Source: Vreelandella rituensis | GTDB lineage: Bacteria > Pseudomonadota > Gammaproteobacteria > Pseudomonadales > Halomonadaceae | Reading direction: 5' to 3' | DNA length: 64,000 nucleotides | NCBI RefSeq assembly: GCF_003336665.1 | Contig: NZ_QPIJ01000002.1 | Span: 1 to 64,000 of the forward strand | Part shown: one piece after another, positions 25,096 to 34,672 of the stretch | Layout: every line of letters begins with the position of its first letter | Numbering within the stretch: the stretch's first letter is position 1 | Program-made: the position numbers and the translations under genes | Notes under the pieces: generated by a model | Database searches by the model: none | What the model was told of the DNA's origin: nothing | What the model saw: only the letters and a program-made list of their open reading frames with translations

Positions 25096-26193
25096 CTAAA
25101 TCTGCCAGACCTGCTTGAGGCGACTGACGGTATGTGACCATTTGGGCGTGGTGGGTTTGCATACGGTGTTCTGGTTGCCGAACAGGCCTACTTCGCTGAA
25201 GGCTTCCTCACGGCTGACGGTATGTAGCCAGCGCACTGGCACCAGGTACTCGGCTTGTTCGTCGTCATCGTTGCGGTAAAGGTGCGGGTATGTCGATTGC
25301 GAGGCAAGTTCAAGCAGGGTCTTGCTGCCCAGCGCCGTCTCAAACCGATAGGTATCAGCACGCCAGCGCTCTCCGATGACCTCACCGACACCCACATAGC
25401 CTGTCTTGGGGATATTGACCCAAACTCGGTCGCCCTCCGAGAGCATGGCAAGGGTCTTGGAGTACCAGGTCGCACCACCACCGGCAATAAAACCGTACTG
25501 GCGTGCCAGCTCCCACGGGCGGTCGTCGCCAAAAGAAGCGTAGAACTCACCGTTCCAGGGTTCCTTCTTTGCCTTCCGGGAAGTGGGCTGAGCCGGCTCG
25601 TCTGGATCAATCATCCAGGCACGGCTGAGATAACGGTTTCCGCCATCCTCGAAGGCGGCGAAGAACATGGCATTGATCGACAACTGGGCATGTTCGTTGA
25701 GGTAATTGATGATGCGCTCGCTACTGGCATCGAGCCGGGTGGCGACCACCACCAACTGGTGGCTTTCGTTAAGAGGAGCAGCGTCCAGCGAGATACCGAA
25801 CTTGGCCTCGAAAGCCTCTTCCAGGGTAGCGTGTGGGCGATGATAGCGTTCGGCGAACTGCTGATAGATATCGATCAGCTGGTAGTCGACCAAGGTGACT
25901 ACCCAAGAGGCGTAATCGATGGCCTGGGCCACCACGTCGCGTGGGGTCTTGTCACGCTTCAGCTCGATGATGATCACCGTGCCATTGGCGTCGATGGCCA
26001 TCAAGTCGATCAGCTTGTCGAAGGCGGTGCGCACCTGACGGCCGATCAGCAACCAGTCCCGGTTGAGAATCGAAACATCCTGCATGATCTGCTCTTCCAG
26101 CAGCCCTTCGTCGGCAAGTCCCGCATGGCGCAATTTCTCGGGCAGCTCGCCGGAGGAGCTCGCGAGCTTCCAGATTCCTTGTTCGATGGCCAT
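25096..26193 (-). CDS. NucS/DUF91-type nuclease with C-terminal EVE/PUA-like domain
   Basis: A 365-aa protein. Residues about 40-110 carry a PD-(D/E)xK nuclease core: DLMAIDANGTVIIIELKRDKTPRD supplies the Asp and the E-x-K, and VVAQAIDYASWV is the usual following helix, as in NucS/DUF91 proteins. After a variable middle, about residues 215-330 resemble an EVE/PUA-like fold (GDRVWVNIPKTGYVGVGEVIGE), a class that can read modified bases in restriction enzymes. A strong AAGGAG precedes the ATG. It sits alone, convergent with the Xre genes, in a cluster of defence functions. A modification-sensing nuclease is a reasonable but unproven reading. Confidence 0.65.
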   Translation of the reverse strand: MAIEQGIWKLASSSGELPEKLRHAGLADEGLLEEQIMQDVSILNRDWLLIGRQVRTAFDKLIDLMAIDANGTVIIIELKRDKTPRDVVAQAIDYASWVVTLVDYQLIDIYQQFAERYHRPHATLEEAFEAKFGISLDAAPLNESHQLVVVATRLDASSERIINYLNEHAQLSINAMFFAAFEDGGNRYLSRAWMIDPDEPAQPTSRKAKKEPWNGEFYASFGDDRPWELARQYGFIAGGGATWYSKTLAMLSEGDRVWVNIPKTGYVGVGEVIGERWRADTYRFETALGSKTLLELASQSTYPHLYRNDDDEQAEYLVPVRWLHTVSREEAFSEVGLFGNQNTVCKPTTPKWSHTVSRLKQVWQI

Positions 26194-26488
26194 GGTGGCT
26201 CCTTATCGCCCGCGGTAACTATAACTCTTGTCGTTTCCAGGGCAGTGCCCTATCGTGCTGTGTAACACGACCCCTGCCTCTTGGTCCCGACAGGAACCTA
26301 CGCGGGGGTTCTTATGCCTACCTCCACGACAAAGGCTCTGTGAGCTTGCACAAGAAGTCACCGAAAAGTCATTGAAAATGATCCGGGGGGCACTGTAGTT
26401 CCGCACAGATCATTTACCAGCCCTTGGGTGTAAATATGGGGGGAGTTACGGCTCTGCACTCTTGGAGGGCGCCATCTGCCCTTGCTCG
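26194..26488. other. Intergenic region without recognised gene
   Basis: Just under 300 bases between two minus-strand genes. No open frame with family similarity is seen. It must contain the promoter for the nuclease gene, but I cannot identify one with confidence. Confidence 0.4.
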
Positions 26489-27688
26489 CTAACCGTCGAT
26501 CTCTGCAGCTACTTTCTCTCTGAACGCGCTCCCAAACAGCCGGTGATTGCCTGTTTCATATCTAACCCGGCCGGCAATAATCGCTGGGGCAATGCTCAGA
26601 TCATTCGCCAGCTGCCGGACAAACGATGCGCGAGTAATGGATCGGTAATCAATGCCTTCAGGCAGCAATGCTTTCTGCGCCAGGGCGTCGGCTTGCTGTT
26701 CTTTGTCATCCCCCGATTCGGCTTCCAAGTTATCGATAAACCAAGCCTCATTTCCATCTAGGTGCAAGGCGACATGAGCAAGCTCGTGCATCAGGGTAAA
26801 CCAGAAATTGTCGAGCCTGTTATGGCGAAGTGTTAAAGCAATGACCGGGCTGCCACGTGTGCCTGCACAGGCCGCGCCGTCAAGGTAAGTTTTCGGCAAG
26901 TGCGGTTCAATGACGAGATGGATGCCGGATTTTTCCAAGTACTCCCGCGCCAGTTCCGGGCCTTTCTCAGACCAGGATAGCTGGGCGAGATTGCGCATCC
27001 ATTCCAGATTAACCGTACCGCTTTGATACGTATTAGGGAGTCGCTGCTCCGCCGCGCACTGGAGAACTCGCGCCTGCCATGCCCACAGGGCGTAATGGTC
27101 ACTGACCTTGTCATTGGTGCGAAGATGCGAGGTGGTCCGAAGCATTGCGGGCTCCAGCTCAAAGCCACCCCGTACGCCACTGAACAAGCGGGTCACCCAC
27201 TCAGCAGCGTATTCCTTCAATTCCTGCAGGGAGCCTTCGAAACCCTCGAAATAACCTCGTTTTTGCATTACTGCCAAGGGGAATGCCTGCCAGTCGATGT
27301 CTTTCTCGCTGGCCGTCTCCTGTATCGGTTCCTGGATCAGTATGTCGGCGGGTATGCCAAGCCCCGCGTTCAACCGGCGGATCATATTGAGGCTGAGCCG
27401 CCGGGTGCCATTCAACACTTCGCTGACCTTTGGGGCCGAACCGATATAGGGGATAAGGTCTTTATTCTTCAGGCCCTGTTGATCCATGCGAAAGCGAATT
27501 GCCTCCACCGGATCTGGGCGGTCAATGGGGAACTCCCGCTGCTCATACTGATCGATCAGCATGGCCAGAACTTCGAGTTCATCGGCCTCCCGGGAACCTT
27601 CCTGCGGGTCAGCATCCATCAGCTCCATAAGGCGCGCCAGAGCAACCTCATGCTCTTCCGGAGTTTTGATGATTTTCAGATGATCCAT
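26489..27688 (-). CDS. higA: HigA-type antitoxin fused to ImmA/IrrE metallopeptidase
   Basis: A 399-aa fusion. Residues about 60-120 form a HigA/Xre helix-turn-helix (IRFRMDQQGLKNKDLIPYIG, VSEVLNGTRRLS). The C-terminal half is an ImmA/IrrE zinc peptidase with HELAH near residue 300 and a downstream acidic helix (EQQADALAQKAL). The gene follows higB by 12 bp on the same strand. The HTH should bind the higBA promoter and neutralise the toxin. The peptidase half may cleave the repressor or partner under stress, making the pair self-releasing. This fused arrangement is known from other defence-related toxin-antitoxin loci. Confidence 0.85.
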   Translation of the reverse strand: MDHLKIIKTPEEHEVALARLMELMDADPQEGSREADELEVLAMLIDQYEQREFPIDRPDPVEAIRFRMDQQGLKNKDLIPYIGSAPKVSEVLNGTRRLSLNMIRRLNAGLGIPADILIQEPIQETASEKDIDWQAFPLAVMQKRGYFEGFEGSLQELKEYAAEWVTRLFSGVRGGFELEPAMLRTTSHLRTNDKVSDHYALWAWQARVLQCAAEQRLPNTYQSGTVNLEWMRNLAQLSWSEKGPELAREYLEKSGIHLVIEPHLPKTYLDGAACAGTRGSPVIALTLRHNRLDNFWFTLMHELAHVALHLDGNEAWFIDNLEAESGDDKEQQADALAQKALLPEGIDYRSITRASFVRQLANDLSIAPAIIAGRVRYETGNHRLFGSAFREKVAAEIDG

Positions 27689-27700
27689 GATGCCATTCCC

Positions 27701-27985
27701 TTAGAATTTCTTCTTGCTATATTCAGCGTGTGTCCCGACCCACTCCACCACAACGATGCCGTTCTGATAGCGAACCTTGACCACGAGCCGGAAGTGGTTG
27801 CCCTTAATGTTGAAGATCACCCGATTGCCGTCGAGAAAGTCCGCACTGGAATAGAGGTTTTTGATGTCCTGCGGAGTCTTCCACTCATATTGCTCGGCCT
27901 CGGCGTACCATGCCTCCAGCGCCTTCTTGGCGGGAGCATGCTTGCGCATGAAGTCGGTGAGTTTGTCTCGTCCTAAGACCTTCAT
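27701..27985 (-). CDS. higB: HigB-type mRNA interferase toxin
   Basis: A 94-aa RelE-superfamily toxin of the HigB group: WYAEAEQYEWKTPQDIKN, SADFLDGNRVIFNIKGNHFRLVVKV and FVGTHAEY-like WVGTHAEYSKKKF are standard blocks, with basic residues near the C-terminus expected to act on ribosome-bound mRNA. As usual for the hig family the toxin gene comes first, with the antitoxin 12 bp downstream. An operator-like palindrome lies upstream. Confidence 0.9.
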   Translation of the reverse strand: MKVLGRDKLTDFMRKHAPAKKALEAWYAEAEQYEWKTPQDIKNLYSSADFLDGNRVIFNIKGNHFRLVVKVRYQNGIVVVEWVGTHAEYSKKKF

Positions 27986-28006
27986 GGAGTGAGGAGGTTC
28001 CTTTTT

Positions 28007-28040
28007 TTGGGAATTCTACTGTATATTCCCAAAATGGGAA
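28007..28040 (-). promoter_or_regulatory. higBA operator region
   Basis: TTGGGAAT (28007-28014) and ATTCCCAA (28025-28032) form a perfect 8-bp inverted repeat about 20 bases upstream of higB. A further TGGGAA half site follows at 28034-28039. This fits autoregulation by the HigA helix-turn-helix. No separate -35/-10 pair is assigned. Confidence 0.65.
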
Positions 28041-28106
28041 AATAACGAATGGTTATAGCAGCCAAGCCTGTCAGCCATAAACGCACCCAAGTCATGTTTT
28101 CCACCA

Positions 28107-29843
28107 TTAGTGCAGTGCCCCATCAGTGACGGCTTCGGCCAACTGGCAGCGGGTTTCGCTGGCCTGGTTCAGACGTTCCTTGAGGTGGGCGCATATGGCC
28201 ATCAGTTCATCGACTTTTTGGACGATGCGGGCTTGTTCTTCCATCGGCGGCAAGTGAATAGCGTGCGACCAAAGCTTCTCTGAGATCAGTTTGCATGTGC
28301 CATGACTTGAGCGGTCCACAAGCTCGACTACTTTGGACTTACCTGCCTGCATATACAGAAGCAGATACGTGCTGATTTCTTTCGGGGGGACCAGTGCCTT
28401 CATGTCCTGGTTGATCGTAACCTCACGACCGGTGATCGCTACTGGGAAAGAGTGAGCCAAAATCATACCTCGAACAACCATTATAAGGCTGTTTTCAGGT
28501 ACTACTTTCAGGGTCGTCTGTTTCAAAGCCTGTTCTGTAATTCTGATTTGAGAGTCTTGGATTAGGGGAAGCTTCATGTCTTTTGGTGATACCCAAGGAA
28601 TGCTTCCATCCCAAAATTCAGCTTTGGACTTGGTAGGAGTAGACCCACCAAGAATTTTCCCCACGCTACCCAAAGCAACTTCAGCCCACCCTTGCAGAGA
28701 ATGCGGTTTGCTTTTGATGCCATATCGTTGAAGAAGACATGTCACTGGTTCATCGTTGGGGTCCTGCTCCACCAATCGCCCCATCACTGCCAGTTGAAGA
28801 ATGGTCTGCTTGAGCTTGTCGATGCTCAGCTCGGTGGTGAACAGGGTATCGAAATGGGCGGCGAGGCGGGTCCAGTTCTCGGCCAGTTCGGTAGCGTTTT
28901 CGGATTGGGTGAGAGTGCCGAGCAGGGTATCCACAAGGGTTTCGTGGGCCTCTAGCTGGTCGCCGACGTGCTGTTCCAGCCGGTCACAGAGGGCCAATAG
29001 CTCGTCGACTTTATCGACAATTCGGTATTGTTCAGCAAGTGGAGGCAGAGGAGTTGGAAGAGAGCTGATATGTTTTTGATTGACTGTTTTTTGTCCAGCT
29101 GTACTGATAAATAGTTCTTTTATTCTGGAGCGAAAGACAGATGAGGCACTCAGGATACAAAGGTACTCTGCTGCCACTAGGTTTTCAGGAGTTCTTACTC
29201 TAATAAAGTGATCGCAATATATCGCTTCGAGGCTAGTTCTGACAGGGATTAGCTGACCCACCAAGTCTTCGCTACCGTTGACTCGGATGATTAGTATGTC
29301 ATTTTTGACGATACTGTATTTTTTTATAGACTTTCGACTTATGGGTAAAAGGCGCGTGTCTTCTAGGGATATCTCAAGATTGCTTATGTCGGCAAGTCGA
29401 ATTACGGTGATTTCTTCACCATCAGCGTCACCTCGGCTTGATGCTCCGTTTTGAAAACTGGGATATAAATTGTCAAATTTGATCCACTTCCAACTTTTTG
29501 GTGCCGTGTAAGGTATATCTTCCTCCGTAACCTCCAGCAACTTCTTGATCTTCCCTTCCTTGACCAACCGGGCCTTCTCCTCAGCGATACGCTCCAGCAA
29601 CACGCTTGCGGACTCATCGCTGGGGTCCTGATCGACCAGCTTACCGCGCACAGCAAGCTCCATAATCAACTCCCGAAGCTTCTTAATCCCGGTCAGCTCG
29701 ATCTTGCCGTTTCGCCCTCTGCCCGCCGTTGATTTGGTGGTAACGGCGCTGGTCCAGAGGTCGAGGTGATCGATGACTGCTCCTGCCACATCGACACTTC
29801 CGCCATCCGTGGCGATCGCCGTTAATCTCTCCTGCCCACTCAT
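28107..29843 (-). CDS. hsdS: Type I restriction-modification specificity subunit HsdS
   Basis: A 578-aa protein that sets the bipartite DNA target for the methylase and nuclease. The ATG at 29843 overlaps the hsdM stop as ATGA. The open frame further upstream belongs to another frame of hsdM. Two target recognition domains alternate with conserved helices: KLRELIMELAVRGKLVDQDP and LPPLAEQYRIVDKVDELLALC, then KLKQTILQLAVMGRLVEQDP and LPPMEEQARIVQKVDELMAIC. The two TRD cores (about 115-265 and 410-540) are lower in GC, as usual for exchangeable recognition domains. Length about 580 matches type IB (EcoAI-like) HsdS. Confidence 0.92.
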   Translation of the reverse strand: MSGQERLTAIATDGGSVDVAGAVIDHLDLWTSAVTTKSTAGRGRNGKIELTGIKKLRELIMELAVRGKLVDQDPSDESASVLLERIAEEKARLVKEGKIKKLLEVTEEDIPYTAPKSWKWIKFDNLYPSFQNGASSRGDADGEEITVIRLADISNLEISLEDTRLLPISRKSIKKYSIVKNDILIIRVNGSEDLVGQLIPVRTSLEAIYCDHFIRVRTPENLVAAEYLCILSASSVFRSRIKELFISTAGQKTVNQKHISSLPTPLPPLAEQYRIVDKVDELLALCDRLEQHVGDQLEAHETLVDTLLGTLTQSENATELAENWTRLAAHFDTLFTTELSIDKLKQTILQLAVMGRLVEQDPNDEPVTCLLQRYGIKSKPHSLQGWAEVALGSVGKILGGSTPTKSKAEFWDGSIPWVSPKDMKLPLIQDSQIRITEQALKQTTLKVVPENSLIMVVRGMILAHSFPVAITGREVTINQDMKALVPPKEISTYLLLYMQAGKSKVVELVDRSSHGTCKLISEKLWSHAIHLPPMEEQARIVQKVDELMAICAHLKERLNQASETRCQLAEAVTDGALH

Positions 29844-31321
29844 GTCTGGCCTTCCACGTCGCGGGTGAGCGCATCGCCAAGGATGGTTTTCAGCTGGTTG
29901 CGCAGTGCCTGGATTTCGGCTTGCTGCTTTGCGTATTTGGCCAGCAGCTCGTCCGGGTCGTGGTTGATCTGCTCGCCCTGCCAAGGGTTCTTGATGTCCA
30001 GGTTGTAGTTACGGGCTTTGATCTCCTTGATGCCGACCTTCCAGGCCTGCTCGGTTTCCTCGCGACTGGCGAAGCCGTCGCTCTCGCTGCCCCACCAGTC
30101 GATCTCGGTCTGGAACTCCTCGACCTTCATCGGGCGGGTCTTGCTGTAGTTCTTCACGCCTTCCGGGTAGGGGTGTTCGTAGTACCACACAGCTTCGGTG
30201 GGCTGCCCTTTGGTAAAGAACAGCAGGTTGGTCTTGATGCCGGTGTAGGGGTTGAACACGCCGTTGGGTAGCCGAACGATGGTGTGCAGGTTGCACTCGG
30301 TGAGCAGCTTTTCCTTGAGGCGGGTCTTCATGCCCTCGCCGAACAGAAAGCCGTCCGGCAGTACCACTGCTGCTCGCCCGCCGTCTTTCAGCAGGTGGAT
30401 GAACAGCGTCATGAACAGGTCGGCGGTTTCGCGGGTGCGGAAGGCGCTGGGGAAGTTGGTCTCGATGCCGTCTTCTTCCATGCCGCCGAACGGCGGGTTG
30501 GCGACGATGACGTCCACCCGTTCCTTGGGACCCCAACTGATCAGCGGGCGTGCCAGGGTATTGTCGTGCTTGATCTGGTCGGGTATCTCGATGCCGTGCA
30601 GGATCAGGTTGGTGGTGGCCAGCAGATGGGGCAGCGGTTTCTTTTCCACGCCGTGAATAGTGCGCTGCAGAATCCGCTCGTCCTGCGGGGTCTGCACGTA
30701 ATGCTTGCGTTTGTGTTCGATGGTGCAGGTGAGAAAACCACCGGTGCCGCAGGCCGGGTCCATCACGCTTTCTTCAAGCCTGGGGTCGACCCGGTCGACC
30801 ATGAATTGAGTGACCGCTCGCGGGGTGTAGAACTCGCCGGCGTTGCCGGCGCTCTGCAGGTCCTTGAGGATCTGCTCGTACATGTCGCCGAGTTCGTGGC
30901 GCTCGCTGGCCTTGTTGAAGTTCACGCCGTCCTGCAACTTGTTGATGACCTGGCGCATCAGCTGGCCGGACTTCATGTAGTTGTAGGCATCCTCGAAGAC
31001 GTTGCGGATCACCACCCCTCGGTAGTCATCGCCACGCGCTTGGAGCTGCTGCAGGCCCGGGAACAGCATGGTGTCGATAAAGTCCTTGAGCTCGTTGCCC
31101 GTCATGCCCTCGGGATCGGCGGCCCAGTTTCGCCAGCGCAGCGGCTCGGGAATCGGCGAGCGGTAATCGTCATCAAGGGCTGCCCACTCTTTTTCCCGGT
31201 CATCAAAAATCTTCAGGAACAGCATCCAGACGAGCTGACCGATACGCTGGGCGTCGCCGTCGACCCCAACGTCTTTGCGCATGATGTCTTGAATGGACTT
31301 GATCGTGCTGCTGATTGCCAT
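29840..31321 (-). CDS. hsdM: Type I restriction-modification DNA methyltransferase HsdM
   Basis: A 493-aa N6-adenine methyltransferase subunit. The ATG at 31321 (MAISSTIKSIQDIMRKDVG) is preferred. The SAM-binding motif DPACGTGGF lies near residue 185 and the catalytic NPPFGG near 272, with the N-terminal helical HsdM_N domain before them. With HsdS it forms the M2S1 methylase. Gene order on the minus strand is hsdR-hsdM-hsdS, as in the type IB family. The gene appears intact, so methylation may persist although hsdR is broken. It can be transcribed from inside or beyond the interrupted hsdR. Confidence 0.94.
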   Translation of the reverse strand: MAISSTIKSIQDIMRKDVGVDGDAQRIGQLVWMLFLKIFDDREKEWAALDDDYRSPIPEPLRWRNWAADPEGMTGNELKDFIDTMLFPGLQQLQARGDDYRGVVIRNVFEDAYNYMKSGQLMRQVINKLQDGVNFNKASERHELGDMYEQILKDLQSAGNAGEFYTPRAVTQFMVDRVDPRLEESVMDPACGTGGFLTCTIEHKRKHYVQTPQDERILQRTIHGVEKKPLPHLLATTNLILHGIEIPDQIKHDNTLARPLISWGPKERVDVIVANPPFGGMEEDGIETNFPSAFRTRETADLFMTLFIHLLKDGGRAAVVLPDGFLFGEGMKTRLKEKLLTECNLHTIVRLPNGVFNPYTGIKTNLLFFTKGQPTEAVWYYEHPYPEGVKNYSKTRPMKVEEFQTEIDWWGSESDGFASREETEQAWKVGIKEIKARNYNLDIKNPWQGEQINHDPDELLAKYAKQQAEIQALRNQLKTILGDALTRDVEGQT

Positions 31322-31356
31322 GGTAAGTCGTTTTCCATCAATAAAAGCAAACATGA

Positions 31357-31387
31357 CCGCCCGGCGTAAATGAATCGCGCCGGGCGG
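31357..31387. repeat. GC-rich hairpin between hsdR and hsdM
   Basis: CCGCCCGGCG (31357-31366) and CGCCGGGCGG (31378-31387) are perfect 10-bp inverted copies with an 11-base loop in the 90-base gap between hsdR and hsdM. There is no adjacent T-run on either strand, so it is more likely an mRNA processing or translation-balancing hairpin than a terminator. Confidence 0.65.
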
Positions 31388-33470
31388 CTGAAAATTAGGC
31401 TAGCCATCTTGTCATGCAGGCATGTGGTAGAGCGCGTCTTCCAGTTCGTGCAAGGCCTTTTGATATTTCGGCTTGCCGCCAAACGCCTCGAAGAGTTCCA
31501 GAACCGTGCCGATTTCGTTGAAAGGCGCCATGGTGAGCACGTTGGTATCTTCGATGGGCGTGATACCGGCATCGGCATACTTGTCGACCAGGGAATCCAG
31601 CACCTGGCGGGCCTGACCTTCGTAACGATTGAAGATGTCGCGCTTCTTGACCTGGTCGGCACGCTCACGGCGGGTCAGCGGCGGGCGGTCGAAGGCGATA
31701 TGACAAATCACATCAAACGGATCGGGCTCGTCGCCAAGCGTGTCGCCCAGGTCCTTGATCAGATCTTCCCAGAAGATACCGCTTTCCTCCAGCTCTTCAA
31801 GGATCGCCTGCTTGCGCTCGGTATCCTGCCAGCGGCGCAGGAAATCGTCCAGGGAGGCGTACTGCTCCTGCACCTTCTTGCGGGTGTAGTCGCGCAGGCT
31901 CTCCGTGATCAAGTCACCGTTGGCATCCAGATACTGCACCCGCTCGGCCACCACCCTGACCTCCACGTCATCGACCACGTACTTGCGCCGTGGCTCGGGT
32001 CTCTGCTCCGGCCCCAGTGAGCCGGTATCGTCGGTCTCCCAGGTGGCACCCTCCTCCACCTCGTAATCACCATGCTCCTCGGCGACACCCTCGGCACTGG
32101 TGCCGGGTTCCAGGGAATCCTCTTCCAATTCGTCGTCCGGCGCGATGGGGGTATCGCCGCCCTGCGGTTGGTAGACCTTTACCGGGTCGCCGTCGAAGTC
32201 AGGGTCAGCGAACAGCTCGGTGGCCTTCTTGAAGTCGAGGATGGTGAACCAGTGCTTGTGGTAGTCGTCATTGATGCGGGTACCGCGACCGATGATCTGC
32301 TTGAACTCGGTCATCGACTGAATGCGCTGGTCGAGCACGATCAGCTTGCAGGTCTGGGCGTCGACGCCGGTCGTCATCAACTTGCTGGTGGTGGCGATGA
32401 CCGGGTAGCGCACCTCGGGGTTGATGAAGTTGTCGAGCTCCGCCTTGCCCTCGGCCTCGTCGCCGGTAATGCGCATCACGTACTTGCGGTTCTCGGCCAC
32501 TCGCTTGGGGTTGAGGTTGATCAGCGCCTGACGCATACGCTCGGCGTGGTCGATGTCCTCGCAGAAGACGATGGTCTTCTGGAACGGATCGGTGCTCTCC
32601 AGCAATTCGGTAATCTTGCGCGCCACCAGCTGGGTGCGCTTTACCAGCACCAACTGTTTGTCAAAATCCTTCTGGTTATAGATGCGATCTTCGATCTCCT
32701 GCCCGAGCTTGTCGCGCTGGCCTTTACTGGGCCGCCAACCCTGGAGATCGCGGTCGATATCCACCCGCACCACCTTGTAGGGGGCGAGAAAGCCATCCTC
32801 GATACCCTGCTTGAGCGAGTAGCTGTAGACCGGCGCACCGAAGTAATCGATGTTGGAGACTTCCTTGGTTTCCTTGGGCGTGGCGGTCAAGCCGATATGG
32901 GTGGCCGAAGAGAAATACGCCAGGATCGAACGCCAAGCGGAGTCTACCGCCGCGCTTCCGCGATGACATTCATCGATGACGATGAGGTCGAAGAAGTCGG
33001 GCGAGAACTGCTTGTAGATGTTCTGCTCTTCCTCGCTGCCGGTGACGGCCTGATAGAGCGAGAGATAGACCTCGTAGGACTTGTCCACCGTGCGGTGGGT
33101 GACCTTGGTCATCGCCTGGCCGAAGGGTTTGAAGTCGTTGTTCTTGGTCTGGTCGACCAGGATGTTGCGGTCCGCCAGAAACAGGATTCGCTTCTTCTGC
33201 TTCGACTTCCACAGCCGCCAGATGATCTGAAAAGCGGTGTAGGTCTTGCCCGTGCCGGTAGCCATCACCAGTAGGATGCGGTCTTGGCCGCGAGCCACGG
33301 CTTCCACGGCGCGGTTGATAGCGACGCGTTGATAGTAGCGCGGGCTGCGGCCGCTGCCGTCATCAAAATAGGGCTGCTCTACCGCCGGGCGCTCGGCGGA
33401 GCCTAGCCCCTTGTACTGGCAGTAGCGCTCCCAGAGTATTTCAGGGGAAGGGAACTCGTCCAACGCTAGG

Positions 33471-33480
33471 GGCGTTTCCG
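33471..33480. repeat. Target site duplication, left copy
   Basis: GGCGTTTCCG directly abuts the left end of the IS and is identical to the copy at 34663-34672. Ten bases is within the size range for ISAs1-family insertions. Confidence 0.93.
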
Positions 33481-34662
33481 CAGGGCTATCGCAGTTGAGC
33501 GAACTGCTGAATGATAGCGAGTAGATAGTCGTCATCCCAACCGGCTTTCTTGCGTTTCCCCTTCTTGGAGCCTTTCGAGGGCTCTCGTTCGGTGGCGTTA
33601 AGTGCAAGTTTGCGCAAGAGAGCCAGATTTTCAGCGCCATGACCGCGACGCGTGCGGTTTTCATCTTCCTTGAACGTGACATCCAGCACCCAGTGCAGAC
33701 TATTTTCAATGGCCCAATGCTGGCGAGTCACATCGATCATTCGCGCCGGTGACATGGCGTCACTCAGCAAGTAATACGCGGTTTCTTCTGTTGTTTTATT
33801 GGCCAGTTCTCGACGCCGCGTAATGCGCCCAACCGCTCCCAGGCCGGGCCACTGATGGCCTTCCTGCAGCCAGTTCAGGTCTGACACGACGGTGGCCGAA
33901 CGCGTTTCGATGCGCCCGTGGCCGCTATCCGTAACAACGGTTGTATCCGCCTCATGCTCCATCATGAAACGGATGTCATCGAAAAGCGTCTTCTGGTTTC
34001 CTTTGACGGCCAATACGTACTGGCCGTTAGCCTCTGTGATCTGCCTGGAGAGCGAACGTTGGCAATGCATCGCATCGGCAGTGATCGTCACATCCGTTAA
34101 CGACAACCACTCGAGTATGTCGGGGACGGCCTGGATCTCGTTGGATTTCTCATCGACCAGAAGCTGTCCCAATACCAGGCGTTGCTCCACTGCCCAGACA
34201 TTGACAAGATGTAGCGGTGATTGTCCATCCACATGGTCATAAGCGCGTCTAAGGGACTTACCATCCACGGCGACGACGCCTTTCAGCTGCGCTGCAAAAT
34301 CTGACATGAATGTCAAAAACTGCTCATGAAAGGCCTTTGGATCCAGATACCGAAAGACGCGGCTGAACGTATCGTGACTTGGCGTTCCATGCGGCAGTGA
34401 GAGAAATCGACCGAGAAAATCAGCTTTCGAACGTGCGAACAGCGCCATATCGGAACAGTCCTCGGCGCCGCTGATGACGGCGCACAGGGCAATGAACAGG
34501 ACGTCGTTTAATGGATAACGGGCATTGCTGCCTCTGGGATCAGGAAGGTTATCAAAGCATGACGTCTCGATAGGCATGATATCTCTCTGATGAAGCAAAT
34601 GATGATGCCCTCAGGGTGATTGATCACGAAGCAATATGTCCAATCCATCTGCGATAGCCCTG
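33481..34662 (-). mobile_element. ISAs1-family insertion sequence
   Basis: A complete 1,182-bp element. Terminal inverted repeats are CAGGGCTATCGCAG at both ends (33481-33494 and, inverted, 34649-34662), perfect over 14 bp with partial matching beyond. It is flanked by a perfect 10-bp direct repeat and carries one intact transposase gene. Intact ends, identical target duplication and an uninterrupted ORF indicate a recent insertion. The target is hsdR. Confidence 0.95.
33486..34577 (-). CDS. ISAs1-family DDE transposase
   Basis: A 363-aa transposase from the ATG at 34577 (a TTG start at 34598 is possible). N-terminal [21 protein letters not shown] and a helical domain precede the DDE core: [15 protein letters not shown] (first Asp), [14 protein letters not shown] (second Asp), [21 protein letters not shown] (Glu). 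The C-terminus is lysine-rich. It fills almost the whole element, ending five bases inside the left inverted repeat. No frameshift is visible. Confidence 0.95.
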   Translation of the reverse strand: MPIETSCFDNLPDPRGSNARYPLNDVLFIALCAVISGAEDCSDMALFARSKADFLGRFLSLPHGTPSHDTFSRVFRYLDPKAFHEQFLTFMSDFAAQLKGVVAVDGKSLRRAYDHVDGQSPLHLVNVWAVEQRLVLGQLLVDEKSNEIQAVPDILEWLSLTDVTITADAMHCQRSLSRQITEANGQYVLAVKGNQKTLFDDIRFMMEHEADTTVVTDSGHGRIETRSATVVSDLNWLQEGHQWPGLGAVGRITRRRELANKTTEETAYYLLSDAMSPARMIDVTRQHWAIENSLHWVLDVTFKEDENRTRRGHGAENLALLRKLALNATEREPSKGSKKGKRKKAGWDDDYLLAIIQQFAQLR

Positions 34663-34672
34663 GGCGTTTCCG
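34663..34672. repeat. Target site duplication, right copy
   Basis: GGCGTTTCCG next to the right terminal inverted repeat, identical to the left copy at 33471-33480. It encodes part of the TETP junction of hsdR. Confidence 0.93.

Noticed and set aside
30284-31369. Long plus-strand open frame opposite hsdM (and another opposite hsdR, 32072-33274)
   Set aside because: High-GC antisense shadow with no family resemblance. The minus strand encodes conserved hsdM and hsdR.
34577-34662. IS terminal repeats placed at AGGGC/GAGGGC near 34610
   Set aside because: That placement gave only imperfect repeats and no target duplication. Ends at 33481 and 34662 give 14-bp perfect repeats and an identical 10-bp flank.
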